Source: Ralstonia sp. ASV6
Lineage (GTDB): Bacteria; Pseudomonadota; Gammaproteobacteria; Burkholderiales; Burkholderiaceae
Length of the DNA: 64,000 nucleotides
Direction: 5' to 3'
Assembly: GCF_016429285.1 (NCBI RefSeq)
Contig: NZ_JAELUI010000001.1
Location: forward strand, 1 to 64,000
A program made the position numbers and the translations under genes. The first letter of the stretch is position 1; every line of letters starts with the position of its first letter. The notes beneath the pieces were generated by a model. It saw only the letters and a list, made by a program, of their open reading frames with translations. It did not search any database and was not told the origin of the DNA. Below are positions 42,401 through 51,982 of the stretch, in pieces.

Positions 42401-45400
42401 CCCGCCGAATCAATGGTGTGCGTGGTGTTGGACGACAGGAAGCCAGTTTCCTTCTGATAGTGCTCGTCACGAACGTCCTGGTGGCTCTGGCCTGCATTGA
42501 GGTTCACATCACGCCCCGCCGCCACCTGGATGCCGCCCGTCGTGGCGTTGGCGTACGCGGCCGTAGCGTTCACATCCTGACCCGCACCGATGGCAAGGTT
42601 GCCACCCGTCTGAATTTGCGTCCCCGCATCGGCATACGACGAGCGGTCTGAGCGATTCTTGTCACTCCAGACGACGTGCTCTTCATTCGACTGTCGCACC
42701 GCAGTCAGGTTGACATCGCGGTTGGCTGTGATAGTGGCATTGCCCGCGGTGTTGATGGCGACGGCCGCCAGATTGGCATCACGGCCAGCCTGGATGGACA
42801 GCGCACCGGCATCAATGCTCGCCACCTGGTTGATGTTCGTACCGGTGGTCGTGAGGTTCTTCGTCTGAACCGTCGTGCTGGTCAGGTTCACATCACGGCC
42901 GGCAGAAAGTAGCGCCTGGCCAGCCTGGATATGTCCGCCGAGGTTGTTGATGTCTTGCGTGGCTTGCGCCAGCAGCGTGCTGCCCGCCAACGTGCCGGTG
43001 TTGACGATGTTGTCGGCGGTGACCACCGTCACGTTGCGGCTGGCAATGGTGCCGCTATTCGTCGCGTCACCCTTGGCGTTGAAGCTGACGTTGTTGCCCG
43101 CCATCAACGTGCCGCCACCGGTGATGTCGGTGTCCTTGGCGCGCAGGTAGACCTGCGGCACCAGCACGTCCTGCTTGCTGCCATCTGCCAGCGTCACGGT
43201 CTGCTTGACCATCCAGACGATGTCGCTGGTGAGCTGCGCCATCTGCGCTTCGGTCAGCGCTGTGCCAACGTTCAAGCCAAACGCCTTGCCTGCAGCCGTA
43301 CCGTTGGCCAGCAGCGCCTTGTACTCGTCTTCGTTGCTGGTGTAGTCGCCAACAAAGCGCTGCCCCGTGGCCCGGATGATTTGCTGCTGAATCAGTTGCT
43401 GCTCATAGAAGCCATCGCCAATGCGCTTGAGCGTGGCACCTGGGTCATTGCGGAACTGCGACAACATCGTGTCGCTCGACGTCCACTGCCGGAAGTTGGT
43501 GAAGCGCGGGTCGGTTTCCACCAGCACGCTGCTGCCCGGGTCGCTGATGATGCGGTAGAGGGCATTGTTCGGCAGCGTCAGGTTCGGCACCACGGTGCGG
43601 ATGACAACGTTGCCGGGCAACGTCACGGAAGTCGTCGCAGCACTGATGGAGCCGCCAGCAGGTGTGGCAACCGACGATGTCTGGATATGCAGGACGCCGC
43701 TGTTTGGCACCGTCACCGACGCACCACCAGGCTGCACCGTGTCGACACCAATGGTCTTATAGTCGGCAACGGCCGCGCCGCTGCCATTACCCAGGCCCGC
43801 CTTGGTCGACACCGCAACGGATTTAACCGTGGGCTGGCTGTTCGGACCGGAGCCGTTGGTGGGGCTCACATCCAGTTGGTAGTTGGTCTGGATGGTCTGC
43901 CCTTGCCATGGGCTCAGGTTGTACTGGCGGTGGTCGGACGAGAATGCACCACCTCCGCCGACATAGGTGTATTGCGCGGTTCCGCTCGTCGTGACGGTTT
44001 GCGTACCCTGCATCCCAACGTTGACCGGCCGCGTGCCAATCACGTTACTACCAGTCAGGTCGCCGCCCGCCACCATCTGGCTGGCCACGTTGTTCACCAC
44101 GCCGGCATTCAACGTCATGTTGCCACCGGACGTAATCATTCCAGGGTCGCTTTGCGTGACCACCGTGCGGGTAATCTGCTGCGTGCCGTCGTAGATGGTG
44201 AAGCTTTCGACCTGGCGATTGCGAAGGTCGGTGTTGAACGCCGTGATGGCGTTGTTCAGCACCTGGTATTGCGCAACGGCGGCATCGTGCCGCTGCTGCC
44301 ACGCGGTCAGGTCTGCTTGATACTGCGCGTACTGCTGATAGGTGCTCGGGTCTGGCTGCGTGCCAATCTCCTGCGGCGGCGCGATGCCAAATACACCCCA
44401 GATGGCGTCCGTGGTCTTGTAGAGGAACTGCTCCGGATAGCTCGACACCGTGCAGGAATCCGCGCTGCAGGGCATCTCCGGCACATAGGCCACGGTGGGC
44501 TGACGCCCGTCGTTGGTGTAGTTGAACGGGGGCCCGAAGCGGTTGAACGGATATTGCGTGGACGGCAGCACCATGACGCCCAGACGCGAGTCGCCCAGCC
44601 ACTGCCAATCCGTCCCAGGCGCGCTGGTGCCCGGGCCCGTCTGCATAAACATGACTGTGGTCGGGTCGATGTCCTGCGTCGAACCATTCAGGCGATACGA
44701 CACGACGTGGGTACCCGGCGACGTCTGGTTTGTCGTCGCAAAGTGATTGTTCTGGTTGTTGATTTGCGCGGCCGCAATCGTCAGGTTGCCGTCGGCGTTG
44801 ATGGTGGCCGAACCGTTGACGACATTCTGGGCTGAGCCAGTCGCGTGATTGCTGGCATCGAGCGCACCGCCAACACGCATGTTGCCAATCGCATAGATAA
44901 GCGCATGTTCCTGGTTGTTGAGCGTCTGCACACCCAGGTCCATGTCGCCACGGCTGGCGATGACGCCCGCCACGCCACTGCCGTTGACGGTGTTCGTCAG
45001 CGTGTTGGCAGAAATCGCGACCGAGTCCCCATACAAGCGGCCCGTATTGACGACGTTGTTCGCACGCACGACGGTCACACCACCGTCGATAAGGCCGTCG
45101 TTGGACAGCGTGCCCTGCGCAGTCAGCGTGTTCGATACGGTGCCAATCAGCTGGCCGCTCTGCGTGTTGATGATGTTGTTGGCCGACACCGCGAGGTTGC
45201 GGCCTGCGGACATCGTGCCCGTGTTGGTGACGTTACCCGTGGTCGTCACGGAGACGTCCTGCCCAGCCGCAAGCGTGCCGCTGTTGTTGTAGTCCGACTG
45301 CAGGTTCAGAGAGACGCTGCCTTGCGACTGCACGGTACCGTCACCGCTCATCTGACCCGCCGTCACGCCCACGCTCTTGGTGCCGTTCAGGTTGCCCTGG

Positions 45401-48400
45401 GTGTTCGTCAACGCAGCGGTCGCCTTGGCACCCACTGTCCCCGCCGACTGAATCGAGCCCTGCGTGTTGTTGATGGATGGCGCGGTGAGCTGTGTGTTCA
45501 GGTCCGAACGGATGGCACCGGCTGTGTTGTCAAGCGACGTTGCGGCGGTCAGTGCCACATTCGCGCCTTCCATCCCCGTGGTGGCCGTATTGGTGTCCTT
45601 GTTGAGCAGGTTGGCGCCGGATACTGTCAGCGTGCCGCCGGCGTGCATCAGGCCGGCCGAGTTGTCGACCGTCGTGCCGTTCACCGTCACGTCGCTGTTG
45701 GAAGCGACCTGGCCACCGGCATTGGTAAGCGTGCCGGTATTGACCGTCAGCACACCGTTGGAAACCAGTTTGCCTTGGTCGTTGGCCAGAGTCTGGCTCT
45801 GCACGTCCAGCGTGGTGTTCGACGAAATCGTGCCTTGCTGATTCGTCAGCGTGTTGGCGTTGACCGAGACGGCGTTGCCAATCACTGCGCCTTTGGTATC
45901 GGCCAGCGATTGGCTATGCGTCGTCAGGGTCGTACCCGCCTGCATCACGCCGCCGTTGGCGTTCGTGAGTGCACCCGCCGTTGCATCGAGCGCGGCGGTA
46001 GCGGCGATAGCGCCACCGGTGTTGTCCAGCACCCCAGTGCCGGTGTTGACGGTCACATTGCGACCGGACACCGTGCCGGCTTGGTTACCCAGGCTCGCTG
46101 CCTGAAGCTGAATGCCTTGCGTGGCAAGGAGCTTGCCGCCAGCGTTGGCGACGTTGCCTGTGCTCGTGAGTGTCAGCCCACCTTGACCGGAGCCGAGGAT
46201 GCCACCGGCGGTGTTATCCAGACTCGCCACCGTCGCGTGCACATCACCAGTCGCGGCCAGCGTGCCACCCTGGTTGGTGACCGCGCCGGCGGTCAGTTGC
46301 AGCGTGTTCGCTGCAGAAACCTTGCCTGCCGAGTTGTCGAGTGCACCCGTACCGGTGTTGAGGGTGACGTTCTGGCCAGAGACCGTACCAGCCTGGTTGC
46401 CCATGCTGGCTGCCGCGAGCGTGGCGTCTTGGGCCGCGAGCAGCTTGCCGCCCGCGTTCCCGATGTTGCCCGTGCTGGTCACGTTCAGGGCACCGCCACT
46501 GGAGCCCAGAACGCCGGAGGTGTTATCCAGGCTCGCCACATTTGCGGTGATATTGCCTGCACCGGCCAGCGTGCCCAACTGGTTCACCAAGCTGCCGGCG
46601 GTCACATTGGCTACGCCGGAGGCGGACACCGTACCGCTGGTGTTATCGACGGTTCCCGTGCCGGTGTTGACCGTGAGATTGCGTGCGGAGATGGTGCCGC
46701 CTTGGTTGCCCAGGGCCGCCGCGTTGAGGGTCGCATCCTGGCCCGCAATGAGCTTGCCGTTGGCGCTGGCGATGTTGCCGGTGCTGTTGATGACGAGGTT
46801 GTTGGCGCTGGAGCCGAGTGCGCCACCGGTGTTGTCCAGGCTCGCCACCGTGGCCGTCATGTCCCCGGCAGAAGCAAGCGTACCGCCACGGTTGACGAGG
46901 CTGCCTGCCGTCAGGTCTGCCGTTCCGGAGGCGGAGACTTGCCCATTGGTGTTGTCGACCGTGCCGGCCCCTGTGTTCACCAAGAGGTTGCGCGCTGAGA
47001 TGGCACCACCTTGGTTGCTCAAGCTCGCGGCGTTGAATGTCGCGTCCTGAGCGGCAATCAGCTTGCCGTTCGTGCTCGTGATGGCGCCGCTGCTGTCGAC
47101 CTTCAGATTGCCGGTGCTGGAGCCCAGCACGCCCGACGTGTTATCCAGGCTCGCGACGGTGGCGTGGACGTTGCCATTGGCGGCGAGCGTGCCACCCTGG
47201 TTGACCAGGCTACCCGCTTGAACGTTGGCCGCGCCCGATGCCGACACCGTGCCATTGGTGTTATCGACAGTCCCGGTTCCAGCGTTGAGCGACAGATTGC
47301 GGCCGGAAACGGTGCCCGCCTGGTTGCCAATCGCCGCCGCATTCAAGGTGACATCCTGCGCGGCGACGAGCTTGCCGCCGCTCGCGTTGGCAATCGAACC
47401 CGTGCTATTGACGGTCAGGTTGCCAGTGTTGGAGCCCAGCGCACCACCGGTGTTGTCCACGCTGGCGACCGTCGTGGTCACATCTCCGGTAGCGGCGAGT
47501 GTGCCGCCACGGTTGACGAGGTTGCCAGCCTGGACGTTGGCCGTACCCGAGGCAGCCATCGAGCCGCCCGTGTTGTCTACGGCGCCCGTACCCGTGTTGA
47601 GCGAAAGATTACGCGCCGAAACCGCACCGGCCTGATTGCCAAGGCTCGTGCCCGCAAGCGTCACATCCTGCGCAGCGACCAACTTGCCGCCTGCGTTCGT
47701 GATGGCGCCGCTGCTGTTGACGTTCAAGGTACCGCTGCTGGAGCCAAGCACGCCCGAGGTGTTGTCCAGGCTGGCCACGTGGGTAGAAACGTTTCCGGCT
47801 GCAGCAAGCGTGCCACCCTGGTTGACGAGGCTACCGGCCGTGACGTTTGCGGCGCCCGCGGCGGAAACCGTACCGCCAGTGTTATCGACTGCGCCAGTTC
47901 CAGTGTTCAGGGAGAGATTCTGGGCCGACACCGTGCCGCCCTGGTTGCCCAAGCTGCCGCCGGTAATGGAGACGTCTTGTGCTGCGACCAACTTGCCCTT
48001 GGCATTGGTGATGTCACCGGTGCTGTTGACGGTGAGGCTGCCGCTATTCGAGCCGAGTGCACCAGAGGTGTTGTCAAGCGAACCGGTGGTGATGTTCGTA
48101 CTGCCGGTTGAAGCCAGCAAACCACTCTGGTTGACGACGCGCTGCGCACCAACCTGCAGCGTGCTATTCGACGAGAGGCTGCCCGCTGTGTTGTCCAGCG
48201 TGCCGGCGGCCTGGACGGTTACGCTGCCGCCCGAAATGGTCGCGCTACGCGTGGAAACATCGCCCGTAGCGGACAGCGAGACCGAGCCTTGCGTCGCGAC
48301 GTTGCCGTTGCTCGCATCAATGCTCGCGCCGGTCACGCCGATGCTTCGGCCTGCCAGCAGATTGCCGCTATTGCGCACAGTACCCGTTGCGTTCAATGCC

Positions 48401-49599
48401 ACGGCGCCCGGCTGCGTGACATTGCCGCTCGTATCGACGCCCGCACCAATCGTGCCGCTATTGGCGATTTGCAGCCCGGTGATGGTTGCATTGCCACCGG
48501 CAACCAAGGTGCCACTGTTGCTCGTGCTACCGGACACCGTCACGTTGCCGGGGCTCGTGACAACGCCTTGGTTGTTGATGTTGGGTGCCGAGATGCTGGC
48601 ATCCGCCGCACTCTGTACACGCCCCGTCGGCGTGATGGTCACATCGCCGTTGGCAGCCAAGCTCAGGCTGCCGGTGAGTGCAGCCAGGTTGCCGCCAATG
48701 TTGACGCCCAGCCCTTGCTCGGTACCAATCAGTCGCGTGGCACCACCACCGTACATGCTGCCCAGTTGGCCGACGTCGATGGCGACTTGCGGTGCCGGGC
48801 CGACGCCTGCAATCGCCGTGGGCGTGAGGCTGCCGTAATCAACGTTGTTGGCACCCGCCACCGCATTGAGACGCTCAGCCCACACCTGACCGTTGATAGC
48901 CATCGCACGGGACAACAGGTCGAGCTGCGCACCGCGTGCATCGAGCCCCGCGCCATTGACGGTGATTTGCCCCTGCTGGACCGAGATGCTGGAGATGTTG
49001 CCCAACGCATCGAAGTTCGGCGTGCCAGTCGTCAACGTGACACGAGGCGCCTGGATGAACGAACAGCCCGCACAGGTGATACCCGCTGGGTTCGCCACGA
49101 TAAGGCTGGCTTGGTTGCCTGCGATTTCCGTGGGGCCTGCCAGCACCGACGGATTGCCACTGGTGACCTGGTTCAGGATGACGCGCGCGGCGCTATTGCC
49201 CAGGAACGGGTTGCCCTGTACCCAGCCGGCGATTTGCGTCTGGGAGTTCTGGCCGCTGTTGTTGAGCACAACGCCGGCCTGGCCAACGTTGTAGTTCGTG
49301 AACGAGTTGGCGCTGACGCCAGCTGCTGACGGCGCATTGATGTTGACGACCGGCGTGCCGTTCGCGGCAACCCCGACTACTGGATGCGGACCGGGAGCAC
49401 CGCGGTCCGGCGTCAGTGATTGTGCGTTCAGACCCGGCGCTGCCAGTGCGGCCACGGCGGTCAGCGTCAGCGCGGAGGCCCGGCGGCTGGCTCGGCTGCC
49501 GGAGTTGCGCCCCTTGCCTGTGCTCCTCGCCGATTCCTCAACTGCAACCAGCATGCCGCGTGCGGCATTGAAGACGGTTCGGTAGCACTTCGCGTTCAT
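39439..49599 (-). CDS. bcpA: BcpA/FhaB-like giant exoprotein, CDI effector
   Basis: A 3386-residue secreted filamentous-haemagglutinin-type protein, exported by BcpB. It starts with an extended signal region (MNAKCYRTVFNAARGMLVAVEE), then a TPS transport domain (about 60-300; LTPDRG, VVNINAPSAAGVS, CAGC), a long beta-helical stalk with 103-residue tandem repeats (about residues 505-1230), and haemagglutinin repeats. Near residue 3145 the motif FNRQLHEDSKAKEQ marks the usual border to a variable toxin tail of about 230 residues. The tail (ending LSFGISPFSHSTPILKPGGN) is Gly/Ser-rich and resembles polymorphic-toxin type 22 tails in my recollection; no catalytic motif is certain. Contact-dependent toxin or adhesin. 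Confidence 0.92.
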   Translation of the reverse strand: MNAKCYRTVFNAARGMLVAVEESARSTGKGRNSGSRASRRASALTLTAVAALAAPGLNAQSLTPDRGAPGPHPVVGVAANGTPVVNINAPSAAGVSANSFTNYNVGQAGVVLNNSGQNSQTQIAGWVQGNPFLGNSAARVILNQVTSGNPSVLAGPTEIAGNQASLIVANPAGITCAGCSFIQAPRVTLTTGTPNFDALGNISSISVQQGQITVNGAGLDARGAQLDLLSRAMAINGQVWAERLNAVAGANNVDYGSLTPTAIAGVGPAPQVAIDVGQLGSMYGGGATRLIGTEQGLGVNIGGNLAALTGSLSLAANGDVTITPTGRVQSAADASISAPNINNQGVVTSPGNVTVSGSTSNSGTLVAGGNATITGLQIANSGTIGAGVDTSGNVTQPGAVALNATGTVRNSGNLLAGRSIGVTGASIDASNGNVATQGSVSLSATGDVSTRSATISGGSVTVQAAGTLDNTAGSLSSNSTLQVGAQRVVNQSGLLASTGSTNITTGSLDNTSGALGSNSGSLTVNSTGDITNAKGKLVAAQDVSITGGSLGNQGGTVSAQNLSLNTGTGAVDNTGGTVSAAGAANVTAGSLVNQGGTLAAAGNVSTHVASLDNTSGVLGSSSGTLNVNSSGAITNAGGKLVAAQDVTLAGTSLGNQAGAVSARNLSLNTGTGAVDNTGGSMAASGTANVQAGNLVNRGGTLAATGDVTTTVASVDNTGGALGSNTGNLTVNSTGSIANASGGKLVAAQDVTLNAAAIGNQAGTVSGRNLSLNAGTGTVDNTNGTVSASGAANVQAGSLVNQGGTLAANGNVHATVASLDNTSGVLGSSTGNLKVDSSGAITSTNGKLIAAQDATFNAASLSNQGGAISARNLLVNTGAGTVDNTNGQVSASGTADLTAGSLVNRGGTLASAGDMTATVASLDNTGGALGSSANNLVINSTGNIASANGKLIAGQDATLNAAALGNQGGTISARNLTVNTGTGTVDNTSGTVSASGVANVTAGSLVNQLGTLAGAGNITANVASLDNTSGVLGSSGGALNVTSTGNIGNAGGKLLAAQDATLAAASMGNQAGTVSGQNVTLNTGTGALDNSAGKVSAANTLQLTAGAVTNQGGTLAATGDVHATVASLDNTAGGILGSGQGGLTLTSTGNVANAGGKLLATQGIQLQAASLGNQAGTVSGRNVTVNTGTGVLDNTGGAIAATAALDATAGALTNANGGVMQAGTTLTTHSQSLADTKGAVIGNAVSVNANTLTNQQGTISSNTTLDVQSQTLANDQGKLVSNGVLTVNTGTLTNAGGQVASNSDVTVNGTTVDNSAGLMHAGGTLTVSGANLLNKDTNTATTGMEGANVALTAATSLDNTAGAIRSDLNTQLTAPSINNTQGSIQSAGTVGAKATAALTNTQGNLNGTKSVGVTAGQMSGDGTVQSQGSVSLNLQSDYNNSGTLAAGQDVSVTTTGNVTNTGTMSAGRNLAVSANNIINTQSGQLIGTVSNTLTAQGTLSNDGLIDGGVTVVRANNVVNTGRLYGDSVAISANTLTNTVNGSGVAGVIASRGDMDLGVQTLNNQEHALIYAIGNMRVGGALDASNHATGSAQNVVNGSATINADGNLTIAAAQINNQNNHFATTNQTSPGTHVVSYRLNGSTQDIDPTTVMFMQTGPGTSAPGTDWQWLGDSRLGVMVLPSTQYPFNRFGPPFNYTNDGRQPTVAYVPEMPCSADSCTVSSYPEQFLYKTTDAIWGVFGIAPPQEIGTQPDPSTYQQYAQYQADLTAWQQRHDAAVAQYQVLNNAITAFNTDLRNRQVESFTIYDGTQQITRTVVTQSDPGMITSGGNMTLNAGVVNNVASQMVAGGDLTGSNVIGTRPVNVGMQGTQTVTTSGTAQYTYVGGGGAFSSDHRQYNLSPWQGQTIQTNYQLDVSPTNGSGPNSQPTVKSVAVSTKAGLGNGSGAAVADYKTIGVDTVQPGGASVTVPNSGVLHIQTSSVATPAGGSISAATTSVTLPGNVVIRTVVPNLTLPNNALYRIISDPGSSVLVETDPRFTNFRQWTSSDTMLSQFRNDPGATLKRIGDGFYEQQLIQQQIIRATGQRFVGDYTSNEDEYKALLANGTAAGKAFGLNVGTALTEAQMAQLTSDIVWMVKQTVTLADGSKQDVLVPQVYLRAKDTDITGGGTLMAGNNVSFNAKGDATNSGTIASRNVTVVTADNIVNTGTLAGSTLLAQATQDINNLGGHIQAGQALLSAGRDVNLTSTTVQTKNLTTTGTNINQVASIDAGALSIQAGRDANLAAVAINTAGNATITANRDVNLTAVRQSNEEHVVWSDKNRSDRSSYADAGTQIQTGGNLAIGAGQDVNATAAYANATTGGIQVAAGRDVNLNAGQSHQDVRDEHYQKETGFLSSNTTHTIDSAGQTNAVGTTLSGDTVTVAAGRDLTAKAATIAGTGDVNLAAGNNLTITTADTATSESHFKDVKKSGLGSAGAGISYGTNQTTDTTNDTVRGSQGSLVGSTDGSVHMQAGKDLHITGSDVVAAQNVTGIGQNVTIDAATTDRHHDETHEIKSSGFTLAIKSPVIDAIQNVQQQAEASGNSQSSRASTLHAIAAVDGLGDVFGAAKGAAGALADGKKPEAKVELSWGSSSSKTTFTEDSTQNNGSSIKAGGTTAFVATGDGTPGSGNINIVGSDINAKNVMLQANNQVNLKGSTDTDSTRSTNESKSASIGVSYGTGGFGVSASMSKAHGDANSDAQTQNNSHINASDTVTIVSGGDTNIVGANVNANKVLADIGGNLNLASTQDSSRSTAHQESSGGGFSISQGGGSASFSHSNGNASGNYAGVNEQSGIQAGAGGFDINVKGNTDLKGAVIASTATPDKNQLTTGTLTFSDVQNHSDYNASSSGFSLGGSMGNGGSTYNNAGGRSVAGGAPMLSQNDSGSENATTRSAVSQGTITITNQDKQKQDVASLSRDTTAANGTVSKAPDLQNLLNNQADTMAAAQAAGAAIARDIGSYADAKRAAAEAAGDTAGVDAWKEGGWARAGMQAAGAAIVGGIGGGNALASGAGAGLASLAGGKLNELAGAIEGAHPTGNNAVDQALGNIVSNALATAVGGAVGGNAGAFSASNVDRFNRQLHEDSKAKEQTLAKKLADQSGGVYTEQQMADALRLANNKALGENAGSNVVVDVSKNPNGYYDGAYMQTSDGKTFVQNTNAIAQPSDGLKAYIIANTGGGSSPYSWSSAPSGASTTSTNINPFTPAPNGCITAECAAGLANNGPSPMAPDYATVGSGSLSATGSVLVNLHDGTTYLAGGVAQSDPRGVSFRPGLAGTVGWIFGSRDAASTNSFLYGDGNQAYLSVPTPWDVNLYMAVTHAYGGSTALELGAALPGKLSFGISPFSHSTPILKPGGN
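45905..48085 (-). repeat. Seven tandem ~309-bp repeats within bcpA
   Basis: Seven consecutive copies of a 103-residue unit (about 309 bp) beginning SLDNTSGVLGSS, containing GKLVAAQDVTL, SLGNQAGTVSARNL, GTVDNTGGTVSA and NQGGTLAATGDV. Units begin near 48080, 47770, 47461, 47143, 46834, 46525 and 46216. They form the beta-helical shaft of the exoprotein and are prone to copy-number change by recombination. Confidence 0.8.
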
Positions 49600-50050
49600 G
49601 ACAGTCCGGCGATGTAATTTTTACGAAGGCCGGATTTTAAGCAGCAACCTCTTCACAATGTGTTGTAACGGCCCACATTTTCAATATTTGATAATCGAAC
49701 TTCTTTAATCAGAATTCAGGATTTTCTAATTCTCAAAAATACCCTCCTAGCGGGGTAATTCGAACGAATGGAAGTCCGCCGGTTGCCACGTCAGGGGTGC
49801 AATTTGTTGGCGCCCCCCTCGAAAGCGGGGTGTCGCGCGGACTTGCGAGAACCCTATAACGTCTCCCTCAAATAATCGCCCGCGTGGACGATAAATCATT
49901 TGCTTGCGACAACTCGCGAATATCGAATCCCCATCGGGATGTCGCCCGCTCAACCAAGAAGAGCGGCCTAGACTGCGCCGATAACCGAATGCGCGACCAG
50001 TGTTGAATAGCCTGGCCGAGAAATAGAACTACACCAAACACCTCGTCTCA
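49600..50050. other. Intergenic region between bcpA and the 624-residue gene
   Basis: About 450 bp holding the divergent promoters of bcpA (minus strand) and the gene at 50051. The part near bcpA (49620-49740) is A+T-rich, with runs of TTT/AAT suitable for a regulated promoter. A long-range inverted pair, AAGTCCGC at 49772-49779 and GCGGACTT at 49837-49844, encloses a G/C-rich segment with further short pairing (GCCCCCCTC/GGGGTG), suggesting a structured leader. No gene seen. Confidence 0.45.
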
Positions 50051-51925
50051 ATGTCCTCCGTTTTGCGCACCGCAGTTGGAAAGAAGCTGTTTGACTCACT
50101 GGGCGAACTGCTCGTTGGCAATCATCTTGAGCAGAGGGAACTCACGGTTTCCGAAGAGCGCCACGAGCGCTATATGGCCACTTGCTTGGTGACTTGGTGC
50201 TTCGACCATGAGCTCACAGAAAACACCGTGGCCGGCAACGCAGCCCTTGCGGACCGACACTTTGGCTACAACACGTCAGCGTTGAACACTCACGTGTCGG
50301 GGCTCTGCCGTGAAGCCCATAACAATCGGGACCTACGCGGCCGATTCATGCAGCGCATCGATACGGATGAGGCCGATTCACTGGAGCACTCCCATCACAA
50401 CCAACTGGTCCATGACTTCGGTGCCTTTACGGTGCACCGAGGTTGTCAGCCGTGTGGTGGTGACGGCCGCGTTCGCTGCTCTGGATGCGGAGGCAACGGC
50501 AAACGGCGCTGTGGAAGTTGCGGTGGGGGTGGTACGCACACGCGCATGGTTACCCACACCCGCTGGAATGGTCGGCACAACCAGACGTACACGCAGTCGG
50601 TGCAGGAGACGTGCGGTGGATGTGGCGGCTTTGGCAAAGTCGTGTGCACGAGTTGCGGTGGGTCCGGTAAGCAACGTTGCACCGCCTGTGACGGACACGG
50701 CCGCTTTACTGATACAACGCATGTGAAGGCCATCGCCAAGCCGGCGTGGCATGTGCCCGCGCTTTCCGGTCTCTCCGGGGCAGCATTGACACACGCCCTG
50801 CGCCGATATGGTCCTCAGCATGCTCGTCGGCTTGTCGCGCTCGAACTGGCTGAAACGGGCTACAACGATGAGGACAACTGGGTTGTGCACTACGTTGGCG
50901 AGGCCGAGGTCGTTGAGCTTGATGTCAAGGTGAAAGCGACGCCATACACGGTCGCAAGCGTTGGCTCTCAAGTAACGCCGATTGTTACGCCCCCCATTTT
51001 CGACCAGTTGCTGGCGACAGAGCTGGCGCATGCCGTCAGTGCCCAAGGCACGAAGCGCCTTTCGGTGCGGCAGGCACGGCGGCTGTTCGGTGAGTATTGC
51101 GCTGTCCCCGTGCTGGATGCAGGGCTCAGGGCGATTGCGAAGCTGCCGAAAGACCAGCTCGGCGACAGCCATACCGCACTTCGGAATGTTGCCCGAGGGT
51201 TCATTTCTGTGGATGCAGCCGCCACGATTGGCAACTCCGTCCGCAAAGTTCTGGACAAGGTTTCTCCGGCGAACTCCAAGGGAGCTTGGGGTTTAGTCGT
51301 GTCTGCGCCCATTCTGCTCGGTTTTGCTTTCGCTGCCGACAGCTTCTACATGCGAACCACCCTGAGTGCCGGCAGCGTTGTGGGCGGCATTGTGCTGGGC
51401 GCTACCGCTGCGGTTCTTGGAACGCTCATCGTCTCGCCCGCCGCATGGGCACTCAGTGCGAGTGTGAGCGCTGTTGCCCGCAGACGTGTTCCCAAGTCCT
51501 ACCGCCAGCGCGGTCGAAACTGGGCGCCGCTAAAAGCGGCGTGCCTGGCCGGAGCCGTAGCAGGCCTGCTCGGCGCAGGCTATGGGGTTCTTGGCACATA
51601 CCAATGGGTGCCTCGCGTTCGTGATGCGGCAGCACCGGCAGCGAGCTGGCTTGTCCACCATGCGCAACCCAGTTCACCACTTCATATTTTCGGTACCTAC
51701 TGGCTTCCTCCCGTGGTGGCGGCAATGCCGGTTATTCGGCAAACGGAAGCAGAGATGTATCGCGACGTACAGCGGTTGCTCATTGCGCGCGGCTACCTAA
51801 AGGGGCAGGCAGATGGCAACCCTGGCCCGCGGACACAGGCAGCCATCACCAGGTATCGAGAGCGACAACGCATTTATGGGCCAATGTCGACCGAACAGCT
51901 CTTGATGCATCTTCGCACTCACTGA
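50051..51925 (+). CDS. DnaJ-type zinc-finger membrane protein with C-terminal peptidoglycan-binding-like domain
   Basis: A 624-residue protein with no J domain. Residues 1-130 are of unknown fold. Residues 135-225 hold the repeated CxxCxGxG zinc-finger pattern of DnaJ (CQPCGGDGRVRC, CGSCGGGG, CGGCGGFGKVVC, CTSCGGSGKQRC, CTACDGHGRF), five such pairs. Two or three hydrophobic helices follow at about 415-510. The C-terminus (about 570-624) resembles a peptidoglycan-binding-1 repeat: DVQRLLIARGYLKGQADGNPGPRTQAAITRYRE. It has no signal peptide, so the zinc finger is probably cytoplasmic and the C-terminus periplasmic. The function is unknown; it is divergent from bcpA. Confidence 0.78.
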   Translation: MSSVLRTAVGKKLFDSLGELLVGNHLEQRELTVSEERHERYMATCLVTWCFDHELTENTVAGNAALADRHFGYNTSALNTHVSGLCREAHNNRDLRGRFMQRIDTDEADSLEHSHHNQLVHDFGAFTVHRGCQPCGGDGRVRCSGCGGNGKRRCGSCGGGGTHTRMVTHTRWNGRHNQTYTQSVQETCGGCGGFGKVVCTSCGGSGKQRCTACDGHGRFTDTTHVKAIAKPAWHVPALSGLSGAALTHALRRYGPQHARRLVALELAETGYNDEDNWVVHYVGEAEVVELDVKVKATPYTVASVGSQVTPIVTPPIFDQLLATELAHAVSAQGTKRLSVRQARRLFGEYCAVPVLDAGLRAIAKLPKDQLGDSHTALRNVARGFISVDAAATIGNSVRKVLDKVSPANSKGAWGLVVSAPILLGFAFAADSFYMRTTLSAGSVVGGIVLGATAAVLGTLIVSPAAWALSASVSAVARRRVPKSYRQRGRNWAPLKAACLAGAVAGLLGAGYGVLGTYQWVPRVRDAAAPAASWLVHHAQPSSPLHIFGTYWLPPVVAAMPVIRQTEAEMYRDVQRLLIARGYLKGQADGNPGPRTQAAITRYRERQRIYGPMSTEQLLMHLRTH

Positions 51926-51982
51926 GCACCGTACCGTGTTCATGAAAAGGCGGAGCAATAACCACTGAGGGGGCAGGAACCT

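Noticed and set aside
40981-49329. Long plus-strand open frames running opposite the giant exoprotein gene
   Set aside because: They are shadow frames of the repetitive, high-G+C bcpA gene: His/Arg- or Leu/Pro-rich, with no ribosome sites and no family-like sequence.
49640-49680. TGTG-GGCCGTTA-like match (reverse strand) to the candidate transposon end
   Set aside because: The similarity is short and gapped and lies in the bcpA promoter; likely chance.
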